From the NCBI GenBank assembly GCA_035468285.1, contig DATISY010000031.1, positions 1-10,108 on the forward strand: 10,108 bases of DNA. The letters run 5' to 3'. The DNA comes from PALSA-555 sp035468285. GTDB lineage: Bacteria > Actinomycetota > Acidimicrobiia > IMCC26256 > PALSA-555. Shown here in pieces: positions 1 through 5,816 of this stretch (its first letter is position 1; every line of letters starts with the position of its first letter). Under the pieces are notes generated by a model that ran no database searches, was not told the DNA's origin, and was given only the letters and a program-made list of their open reading frames with translations. Position numbers and translations under genes: made by a program.

Positions 1-460
1 GCGCGCCCGCAGGGCCGTGCCTGCGCGCGAACGCGAACCGGCTCTCGAACGGGTACTCCGGCGTCTGGTGTGCGATCTGTACCACGGTGCCGAACGCGTC
101 CCGGGGGAGGACGAACGCCTCGAGCCACATCGGATCGGCCCGGTTGATCCCGACCGGCTCGCGGCCCGTGGCCCGCACCGCATCCAGCGCCTCGTCGAAG
201 TTGTCGGCCTTGAACGTCAGGTGGTGGGGGCCGTCGCCGTGACGGTCGAGGAAACGGGCGAGGAAGTCGTTCGCCGTCGGCTCCCACGGCTCGAGCAGCT
301 CCACCGTCATCCCGTCCGTGGCGTCGCCGACCCGGACCTGCATGGGTCGGAACCCCGGCATCTGGCCCCCGGACAGGATCGTGGCGCCCAGGTGCGCGAC
401 GAGCAGGTGCAACGGCTCGGTCACGTCGCGCGTGGCCAACGCCACGTGGTCGAGGTCCAC
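1..460 (-). CDS. VOC family (glyoxalase/bleomycin-resistance fold) protein, partial at the C-terminus
   Basis: The minus-strand frame runs open from a GTG at 458-460 to the window edge, giving 153 residues with no stop. It starts MDLDHVALATRDV, the usual first strand of a vicinal-oxygen-chelate domain. Likely metal ligands are H5, E54 (in VELLEPW), H80 (in GPHHLTFKADN) and Q128 (in VVQIAHQ). Their spacing fits a two-module VOC enzyme such as glyoxalase I or methylmalonyl-CoA epimerase, with the Glu/Gln positions exchanged relative to the epimerase. The substrate cannot be named. The GTG lies 7 bases after the stop of the PAP2 gene, so it is probably the last visible gene of a three-gene minus-strand operon. 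The frame is also open upstream of the GTG, but the family-like N-terminus begins here. The C-terminal end lies outside the window. Confidence 0.85.
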   Translation of the reverse strand, partial: MDLDHVALATRDVTEPLHLLVAHLGATILSGGQMPGFRPMQVRVGDATDGMTVELLEPWEPTANDFLARFLDRHGDGPHHLTFKADNFDEALDAVRATGREPVGINRADPMWLEAFVLPRDAFGTVVQIAHQTPEYPFESRFAFARRHGPAGA

Positions 461-467
461 CGGCCGG

Positions 468-1289
468 TCAGGACGTCGGCGGGGCGGCGGGGATCGGCCG
501 GCGTCCCGCCCGGGTGGTCAGGCGAGCGGCGGTGTACCCGATCCCGAGGGTGGTGAAGCCGGCCACCGCGTCGAGCAGGTAGTGGTTCGCGGTCAGGACG
601 ATCGCAGTCACGGTGCACACGGGGTACACCGCGGCGACGGCCTTGGCCCACCGGTGCTTGAGGCGGGGCACCAGCGCGCACGAGCACCACAGCGCCCAGG
701 CGCAATGCACGCTCGGCATCGCCGCGAACTGGTTCGAGATCTTGTTCACGGCCCCGGAGTTGAACGACCAGAACGCGGGGTCCTTCGCCAACGTGTCGAC
801 AAACTCGAAATGGGCGGGCAGCATCCGCGGCGGCATGAGTGGGTAGAACACGAAGCCGATCAACGCCACGCCGGTCGCCACCGCGAGCGCGTTGCGCCAC
901 AGCGGATAGTCGTCCCGCCACTTGTGGTACAGGTAGATCAGCACCCCGGCGGTGACGATGAAGTGCAACGACCCGTAGAAGTAGTTGCAGGCGATGATCA
1001 GCGGCCGGAAGTTGAGCGCCCAGTGTTGCATCGAGTGCTCGACGTTGATGCCGAGCGACTTCTGCAAGTCGATGATCTGCATCGCGTGCCGGCGGGCCAG
1101 GCCGGAGCCGCTTTGGTTGAGGTTCCGGACCGTCGAGTACACGAAGTAGAAGATCCCGACGAACGCGACCTCTGCCCACCAGTACAAGACGGCGCCGTTC
1201 CCCAGCACCCGGGCGCCCGGGAACCGGCGGTGGAGGCGCCGCGCCGGCTTCGTGACAGCTGTCTCGGACGCGGGACGAGCCAGCGTCAC
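468..1289 (-). CDS. PAP2_3 family membrane lipid phosphatase / inositolphosphotransferase-like protein
   Basis: This 273-residue multi-pass membrane protein has a basic N-terminus and hydrophobic segments at about 36-52, 95-120, 134-151 and 195-260. Phosphatidic acid phosphatase signatures are visible: R155 in MPPRML, H195 in MPSVHCAWA (the PSGH equivalent, with V for G), and H236 and D240 in NHYLLD. The SVH form and the NHYxxDxxxG motif are typical of the AUR1/PAP2_3 branch, which removes or transfers phosphate-linked head groups on lipids. The donor and acceptor lipids are unknown. The GTG start overlaps the upstream flippase stop by 4 bases (GTGA, 1286-1289), so the two are translationally coupled. 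The frame runs open further upstream, but that part is a shadow of the flippase gene and reads as low-complexity Arg/Ala sequence. A joint role in lipid-linked intermediate handling is inferred from the coupling. Confidence 0.9.
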   Translation of the reverse strand: MTLARPASETAVTKPARRLHRRFPGARVLGNGAVLYWWAEVAFVGIFYFVYSTVRNLNQSGSGLARRHAMQIIDLQKSLGINVEHSMQHWALNFRPLIIACNYFYGSLHFIVTAGVLIYLYHKWRDDYPLWRNALAVATGVALIGFVFYPLMPPRMLPAHFEFVDTLAKDPAFWSFNSGAVNKISNQFAAMPSVHCAWALWCSCALVPRLKHRWAKAVAAVYPVCTVTAIVLTANHYLLDAVAGFTTLGIGYTAARLTTRAGRRPIPAAPPTS

Positions 1290-2275
1290 GTCTCGCCGCC
1301 CGTCGCTGCCGGGGTGCGGTCGCCGATCGCGAACGCGGGCGCGCCGCCGAGGCTGACGATGAGCATCATGGCGTACCAGAGCAGCCCCACCGCGACCGCC
1401 TGGGACGTCTCGGCGCCGAGCGGGTGCAGCAGCAGCGCCAGCATCCCCTCCCGGAGCCCGAACCCGCCGACGGAGATCGGCAGCACCTGCGCCATCGCCA
1501 CCGCCGGGACGTAGGCGAGCACCGCGGCGTTCGGGACGGTCAACCCGACGGTGTGCACCGCGCAGTACACGGCGCTGACCACGACGAACTGGTACGCGAC
1601 CGCGGCGCCGAGCGCGGCGGCAGCGTCGCGAGGGTCGCGGCGGAGCCGGTCGATGCCCACATGAATCGCGCCGATGTAGCGCATCCAGTTCTCGTGCTCG
1701 GTGAATCGTCCCGCGACGTTGGGGTGCCCCGCGACGACGATGATGACGACGAGCATCGCGATCGTGGCGCCGCCGGTCAGCAGCGCGATCCACGCGTGAG
1801 GCGCGGTGAACAGACTCGGGTCGGCGACGAAGCCGAGGAAGAGGAGGAACGGGAGCGCCACGAAGCCGGTGAGGCGCTCCAACACGACCGACGCGAACGC
1901 GACGTCCGGTGCCCCGATGTCGCGTGCCGTGCGGGTGACCCGCAGCACATCGCCCCCTACGGTGGAGGGGAGCACGTTGCCGACGAACTGACCCGCGAAG
2001 TAGTGCGAGACGAGGCGCCGGAGGGGGACGTGGACATCGAACACGTCGAGGACCCGCTGCCAGCGCCAGGCCGCCAGGATCAGGCTGAAGCCCATGAGCA
2101 GGATCCCAGTGACGAGGAACGCGATCGTCCCCGGGAGGCTGCGGTTCTGGGGCACCATGTCCTCGAAGTCGATCTTGGTGATGAGGAAGGCGAGGAGCCC
2201 GGCGCTCACCGCGAGGCGCAGAAGACGAACCCAGCCGGAACGCGGGCGCGCGGGAACGACCTCCGGGACGGACAT
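1286..2275 (-). CDS. Flippase-like / lysylphosphatidylglycerol synthase TM-domain family protein (UPF0104)
   Basis: This 329-residue integral membrane protein has about eight hydrophobic stretches (near 18-33, 49-69, 90-105, 127-150, 161-182, 218-240, 250-268 and 290-318). It carries the family landmarks NVLPSTVGGDVLR (100-112), LERLTG (132-137) and PISVGGFGLREG (266-277). These belong to the LPG_synthase_TM family (PF03706), which includes the membrane half of MprF and many stand-alone proteins linked to flipping of lipids or lipid-linked sugars. The cytosolic aminoacyl-transferase domain of MprF is absent, so lysyl transfer is unlikely. The ATG at 2273-2275 lies exactly 7 bases after a TAATCT -10 box on the minus strand, suggesting a leaderless mRNA. 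It is the first gene of the minus-strand run flippase, PAP2, VOC. The transported molecule is not determinable. Confidence 0.9.
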   Translation of the reverse strand: MSVPEVVPARPRSGWVRLLRLAVSAGLLAFLITKIDFEDMVPQNRSLPGTIAFLVTGILLMGFSLILAAWRWQRVLDVFDVHVPLRRLVSHYFAGQFVGNVLPSTVGGDVLRVTRTARDIGAPDVAFASVVLERLTGFVALPFLLFLGFVADPSLFTAPHAWIALLTGGATIAMLVVIIVVAGHPNVAGRFTEHENWMRYIGAIHVGIDRLRRDPRDAAAALGAAVAYQFVVVSAVYCAVHTVGLTVPNAAVLAYVPAVAMAQVLPISVGGFGLREGMLALLLHPLGAETSQAVAVGLLWYAMMLIVSLGGAPAFAIGDRTPAATGGET

Positions 2276-2292
2276 GCCCGTAGATTACGGGC
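2276..2292. promoter_or_regulatory. Divergent promoter with symmetric -10 inside a perfect inverted repeat
   Basis: The 17 bases between the flippase start codon and the plus-strand leader read GCCCGTA-GAT-TACGGGC, a perfect inverted repeat with 7-base arms and a 3-base centre. Its core TAGATTA (2281-2287) offers TAGATT as a plus-strand -10 and TAATCT as a minus-strand -10. From the minus-strand box, +1 is predicted at 2275, the A of the flippase ATG. From the plus-strand box, +1 is predicted near 2293, leaving about 35 bases of leader before the hydrolase ATG. No convincing -35 is seen for either direction. The repeat could also be an operator for a dimeric regulator; that is inference. Confidence 0.55.
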
Positions 2293-2317
2293 TACCGGGC
2301 GGGAGCTTCGGAGGGGC

Positions 2318-2321
2318 GGAG
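2318..2321 (+). promoter_or_regulatory. Ribosome binding site deciding the alpha/beta hydrolase start
   Basis: GGAG sits 6 bases before the ATG at 2328, with a second purine-rich run GGAGGGG at 2310-2316. This supports 2328 over the in-frame ATG at 2340 and over start codons further upstream, which fall inside the flippase gene. Confidence 0.65.
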
Positions 2322-2327
2322 TCCAAC

Positions 2328-3152
2328 ATGCGCATCACCATGGACGACGGCATCGACCTCACGGTCGAGCGCCACGGCGCCGGGCCACCGGTGCTGCTCG
2401 TCCATGGGTTCGGGGGCGCGAAGGAGGACTTCGCCGACCACGTCCCGGCCCTCGCGGAGCACGCGACGGTCGTGATCTTCGACCACCGTGGCCACGGCTC
2501 GAGCGACCATCCCGCTGACGAGGCGGCGTACTCCCTCGATCGGCTCGCTGCCGACACGGTCGGTGTCGCCACCGCGCTCGGGTTCGACCACTTCCGGCTC
2601 CTCGGCCACTCGATGGGCGGCATGGTCGCCCGCCGCGTCGTGCTCGCCCGTCCCGACGCCGTTGACGGGCTCGTCCTCATGGACACGAGCCCCGGGCCGC
2701 CCCCCGGCATCGACCCCGCGACCGTCGACCTCGGAATCGAGATCGCCCGCCGCGACGGGATGGCAGTCCTGAAGGCCATGCAGGACGAGCTGGATCTGCT
2801 CGGCACCGCCGCGCACCGGCGGCTCCTCGCGGAGCGTCCCGGGTACCGCGAGTTCGGCGACCGCAAGTGGGAGGCGTTGTCGCAGGCGATGTGGGTGGCG
2901 CTCGTCGCCGAGATCGTCCGCCAGCCCGACCAGCTCGACGCGCTCACCGCCGTCCGCTGCCCGACGCTGGTCGTCGTGGGCGAGCAGGACACGCCGTTCC
3001 TCGGCGCGTCCGCCGCGACGGCTGCCGTCATCCCCGGTGCGCAGCTCGTGACCATCCCCGACGCCGGCCACTCGCCGCAGTTCGAGAACCCGCCGGTGTG
3101 GTTCGATGCGCTCGACGGGTTTCTCCGCGCCGACGCCCGCGAGCTGGCGTGA
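2328..3152 (+). CDS. Alpha/beta hydrolase
   Basis: This 274-residue soluble protein has the complete alpha/beta-hydrolase layout: oxyanion-hole motif HGFGG (26-30), FDHRGHGSSD (51-60), nucleophile elbow GHSMGG with Ser95 (93-98), acid Asp221 in VVGEQD, and His248 in DAGHSPQFENP. The cap region lies between about 125 and 205. The length and motifs match the lactonase/esterase group around 3-oxoadipate enol-lactonase and MenH-like enzymes. The substrate is not determinable, and an assignment to either named enzyme would be speculative. Its stop overlaps the GTG start of the downstream TPP enzyme by 4 bases (3149-3152), so the two are coupled in one operon and probably act on related metabolites. 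The start at 2328 is backed by a Shine-Dalgarno and leads into a typical first strand. Confidence 0.9.
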   Translation: MRITMDDGIDLTVERHGAGPPVLLVHGFGGAKEDFADHVPALAEHATVVIFDHRGHGSSDHPADEAAYSLDRLAADTVGVATALGFDHFRLLGHSMGGMVARRVVLARPDAVDGLVLMDTSPGPPPGIDPATVDLGIEIARRDGMAVLKAMQDELDLLGTAAHRRLLAERPGYREFGDRKWEALSQAMWVALVAEIVRQPDQLDALTAVRCPTLVVVGEQDTPFLGASAATAAVIPGAQLVTIPDAGHSPQFENPPVWFDALDGFLRADARELA

Positions 3153-4786
3153 GCCCACCCGACGCGGGGCACCTCGCGGCCGCGACGCTGCAGGCCCACG
3201 ACGTCGACACCGTCTTCACGCTCAACGGCGGTCACCTGTGGCCCCTCTACTACGGGTGCGCCGAGCGCGGTGTCCGGCTCGTCGACACCCGTCACGAGCA
3301 GACCGCGGCGTTCGCCGCTGAGGGATGGGCGAAGGTGACCCGCCGGGTCGGCGTCGCGGCGCTGACCGCCGGTCCCGGCGTGACGAACGGGGTGAGCGCG
3401 ATCACCACGGCGTTCCTCAACGGTTCGCCGGTCACCGTCATCGGTGGACGGGCCCCGCAGGCCCGCTGGGGCTCCGGGTCCCTCCAGGAGCTCGACCACG
3501 TCCCGATCGTCGCGTCGGTCACCAAGCAGGCCGGGACGGCCGGCGCCCCTGATGAGGTCCCGGGGCGCCTGGATGCGGCCTTGCGCGCCGCGCGGACCCC
3601 CCACCGGGGCCCGACGTTCGTCGACGTGCCCCTCGACTGCTGGGGACCGAGCGACGCGGCCGTGCCCGACCCGCCCGATCCCTCGACGCTCGCCGGGGAT
3701 CCCCCCGACCCTGACGCGCTCGCCCAGGTGGCGCGCCTCGTCGGTCGGGCCCACCGGCCCGTCCTCATGGCCGGCGCCGACGTGTACTGGGCCGGCGCCG
3801 ACGCCGAGGTCGGCGCCTTCGCCGACGCGGCGCGGATCCCGGTGTTCGTCAACGACATGGCCCGCGGGGTCATCCCGGCCGACGATCCACTGGCGTTCTC
3901 GCGGGCCCGGGGGCTCGCGTTCGCCGAGGCCGATCTCGTCATCGTGGGCGGCACCCCGCTGGACTTCCGCCTCGGTTTCGGCGTCTTCGGCGACGCCGCA
4001 GTGGTCCACCTCCGCGACGCCGAGCCACGCACCCCGACCACCGCGGCGGTGACCGCCGAGGTCACCGGTGACCTGCGTCGTACCTTCGCCGCTCTCGCCG
4101 AGCATGCCCCCCCGCACAGCGACGGGACCGCCCGGGCGGCGCGCGAGGACTGGCTGACGCGCCTGCGCGCCGACGAGCGCACCCACCGTGCTGCCGACGA
4201 GCCCCGACTCGGCTCGGCCACGACACCGATCGACCCGGTCCGCGTCTACGGCGAGCTCCGCCGCCGGCTCGAGCGCGACGCCATCGTCGTCGGCGACGGC
4301 GGCGACTTCGTGTCGTACGCCGGCCGCTACATCGACACCTTCACCCCGGGTGGGTTCATCGGCCCCGGCCCCTACGGGTGCCTCGGCGCAGGGATGGGCT
4401 ACGCCCTCGGCGCCGCGCTCGCCTCCCCCGACCGTCAGGTCGTCGCGCTGTTCGGGGACGGCGCGCTCGGGTTCACCCTCGGCGACCTCGACACGCTCGC
4501 CCGCCATGCCGTGAACGTGACCGTCATCGTCGGCAACAACGGGATCTGGGGCCTCGAGAAGCACCCCATGCAGCTCCTGTACGGCGAGGACCTCGTCGCC
4601 GACCTGGCCCCCGAGACCCGCTACGACCTCGCCGCGGCCGCCCTCGGGATGTCGGGGGAGCTGGTGCGCGACCCCGCCGAGCTGGGAGCGGCCCTCGACC
4701 GGGCCCTCGCCGACCCGGGGCCGACGCTGGTGAACGTGCTCACCGACCCGGCGGATGCCTACCCGCGTCGCAGCAACCTGGCGTGA
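3149..4786 (+). CDS. ilvG: Thiamine-pyrophosphate enzyme, IlvG-type acetolactate synthase homologue
   Basis: This 545-residue protein has the three-domain build of TPP-dependent carboligases and decarboxylases. The N-terminal PYR domain carries FTLNGGHLWPLYYGC and the catalytic Glu50 in DTRHEQTAAFAAEGWAKV. A central Rossmann-like domain follows at about 190-340. The C-terminal PP domain has the TPP/Mg motif from GDG (436-438) to NN (463-464), followed by GIWGLEKHPM. From memory it is strikingly close along its length to Mycobacterium tuberculosis IlvG (Rv1820), including the C-terminus PRRSNLA. Acetohydroxyacid synthase activity is the database-style name; related enzymes include 2-hydroxyacyl-CoA lyase and oxalyl-CoA decarboxylase, so the reaction is not proven. 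No small regulatory AHAS subunit is nearby. It starts at a GTG overlapping the hydrolase stop and converges on the gene ending at 4805. Confidence 0.9.
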   Translation: MSPPDAGHLAAATLQAHDVDTVFTLNGGHLWPLYYGCAERGVRLVDTRHEQTAAFAAEGWAKVTRRVGVAALTAGPGVTNGVSAITTAFLNGSPVTVIGGRAPQARWGSGSLQELDHVPIVASVTKQAGTAGAPDEVPGRLDAALRAARTPHRGPTFVDVPLDCWGPSDAAVPDPPDPSTLAGDPPDPDALAQVARLVGRAHRPVLMAGADVYWAGADAEVGAFADAARIPVFVNDMARGVIPADDPLAFSRARGLAFAEADLVIVGGTPLDFRLGFGVFGDAAVVHLRDAEPRTPTTAAVTAEVTGDLRRTFAALAEHAPPHSDGTARAAREDWLTRLRADERTHRAADEPRLGSATTPIDPVRVYGELRRRLERDAIVVGDGGDFVSYAGRYIDTFTPGGFIGPGPYGCLGAGMGYALGAALASPDRQVVALFGDGALGFTLGDLDTLARHAVNVTVIVGNNGIWGLEKHPMQLLYGEDLVADLAPETRYDLAAAALGMSGELVRDPAELGAALDRALADPGPTLVNVLTDPADAYPRRSNLA

Positions 4787-4804
4787 CGTCGGGCGGACGG
4801 ACGA

Positions 4805-5395
4805 TCAGAGCGGGCAGGCCTTCCAGGACCCGTTCTCCTCGACGACGGGCAGGGTGAACGTCCGGGTCGAGCCGTCCTGGTAGCTCACCGTGTAGTCGAC
4901 GGTCGCGACGCTGCCCGACCGGTCAACCCCGAGCGGGTTCACCGAGAACGTCTTGCCGTTCCGGAAGTGGCTCCCGATGCCCAGGACCGCCGAGTCGGGC
5001 TGACTCGAATCGGTCGAGCACAGCCGGCGCGCCGCGGACGTGTCGCGGTGATGGTTCACGTCGTCGAGGAAGTCGTGCGCCGCGTTGTACGGAGGGAGCG
5101 TCCGCGTCACGAACAGCACGGTCCCGGTGATGGCCATGGTGAGGATCGCCGCGAGGACCACGAGCAGCGTGATGAGCCAGCCCTTCCCGCGTTTGCGTCG
5201 GGGGGCGCCGGACGCGCTGTGGGGTGGCGGGACCGTCGGGACGCCCGCCGTCGGCGCGGTGGGCTGTGACCAGCTCACGGGCGGGGGCGGCCCCCCGGGT
5301 GGGGCAACCGCGGGCGCGTCCCACGGGCTGGGCTCGGTCGGTGTGGGGCCCGGTGCGGCCCAACCCGGCTGGTCCTCCGGGCGCTCGCCGGTCAC
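4805..5395 (-). CDS. Proline-rich single-pass membrane protein of unknown function
   Basis: This 196-residue protein has three parts. Residues 1-65 are a proline/alanine-rich, presumably disordered cytosolic region. A basic patch RRKRGKG (66-72) precedes one transmembrane helix at about 73-96. Residues 97-196 form a small extracytoplasmic domain containing AHDFLDDVNHHRDTSAARRL, then beta-like strands with VATVDYTVSYQDG. This order resembles actinobacterial proteins with DUF4878- or NTF2-like outer domains, but I cannot assign a family firmly. Cys126 and Cys194 are the only cysteines and could form a disulfide outside the cell. The positive-inside rule places the N-terminus in the cytoplasm. 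The GTG start overlaps the upstream thioesterase stop by 4 bases (5392-5395). Only 18 bases separate its end from the convergent ilvG-type gene, and no hairpin terminator is evident there. Confidence 0.85.
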   Translation of the reverse strand: MTGERPEDQPGWAAPGPTPTEPSPWDAPAVAPPGGPPPPVSWSQPTAPTAGVPTVPPPHSASGAPRRKRGKGWLITLLVVLAAILTMAITGTVLFVTRTLPPYNAAHDFLDDVNHHRDTSAARRLCSTDSSQPDSAVLGIGSHFRNGKTFSVNPLGVDRSGSVATVDYTVSYQDGSTRTFTLPVVEENGSWKACPL

Positions 5396-5781
5396 GGGCT
5401 TCCCCCCGCGGCCTTCTCCAGGAACCGGGCGCGGTCCACCACCACGCGGGTGATGCGGCCCGCGGCCACGAGGCCCCGGGCGTCCGACACGGCGACGCGG
5501 AACGTCAGCCGGCGGCTCTCGATGGTCTCGAGCGTCGCCTCGGCTCGCACCTCGCCCCCGACCGCGGTCGGCGCGAGATGGTCGAGCTGGACGCGGTACC
5601 CGACGGTCGTCATCCCGCCCTCGAGCTCGCCGTGCACCGCCTGGACGGTCGCTTCCTCGGCCAGGCTGACCACGCGGGGTGTCGCCAACACCTCGACGTC
5701 GCCCGTCGACAACGCCCGCGCCGTGTCGTGCTCGCTGACCGCCATGCTCGCGCAGGCGCTGAGGCCAGGGCGGAGCGGCAT
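5392..5781 (-). CDS. FlK-like hotdog-fold acyl-CoA thioesterase
   Basis: This 129-residue protein is about the length of a single hotdog domain. It begins MPLRPGLSACASMAVSEHDT and carries TPRVVSLAEEATVQAV and VQLDHLAPTAVG. Thr34, Glu42 and His68 have the same spacing (8 and 26 residues) as the catalytic Thr42, Glu50 and His76 of fluoroacetyl-CoA thioesterase FlK. The family hydrolyses short acyl-CoA thioesters; specificity for fluoroacetyl-CoA is unlikely to apply generally to such homologues, and nothing here indicates fluorometabolism. The ATG at 5779-5781 lies exactly 7 bases downstream of a TAGGGT -10 box (5793 to 5788), so the transcript is probably leaderless. It is the first gene of a two-gene operon with the membrane protein, overlapping it by 4 bases. 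A functional link between the two is not obvious. Confidence 0.88.
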   Translation of the reverse strand: MPLRPGLSACASMAVSEHDTARALSTGDVEVLATPRVVSLAEEATVQAVHGELEGGMTTVGYRVQLDHLAPTAVGGEVRAEATLETIESRRLTFRVAVSDARGLVAAGRITRVVVDRARFLEKAAGGSP

Positions 5782-5786
5782 TCGCC

Positions 5787-5793
5787 TACCCTA
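5787..5793. promoter_or_regulatory. Symmetric bidirectional -10 element TACCCTA
   Basis: TACCCTA gives TACCCT as a -10 on the plus strand and TAGGGT on the minus strand. The minus-strand +1 predicted 7 bases downstream is 5781, the A of the thioesterase ATG. The plus-strand +1 is predicted near 5799, 18 bases ahead of the tldD GTG. No clear -35 accompanies either direction, which is common for GC-rich actinobacterial promoters. The symmetric core is CTA-CCC-TAG (5786-5794). Confidence 0.5.
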
Positions 5794-5816
5794 GCGACCC
5801 TCTGATCGCCGCGGAT

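Noticed and set aside
318..1514. A 398-codon plus-strand frame across the PAP2 and flippase region
   Set aside because: Its sequence is a shadow: low-complexity Arg/His/Val/Glu without motifs, against membrane proteins with clear family signatures on the other strand.
2285..3152. A possible fused or extended hydrolase starting upstream, within the flippase gene
   Set aside because: The extra N-terminal residues do not resemble the family, and a Shine-Dalgarno precedes the ATG at 2328.
2285..4564. A 759-codon open frame on the minus strand, opposite the hydrolase and IlvG-type genes
   Set aside because: The encoded sequence is Arg/Gly/Val/Asp-rich with no recognisable domain, while the plus-strand frames show complete catalytic motifs. 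Long antisense frames are expected at this GC content.
3149..4786. Reading the TPP enzyme as MenD or as a biosynthetic AHAS large subunit (IlvB)
   Set aside because: The NGGHLWPLYYGC, GIWGLEKHPM and PRRSNLA segments match mycobacterial IlvG-type proteins, and no IlvN-like small subunit lies next to it.
4787..4804. Intrinsic terminator between the convergent genes
   Set aside because: No stem of useful length and no U-run on either strand.
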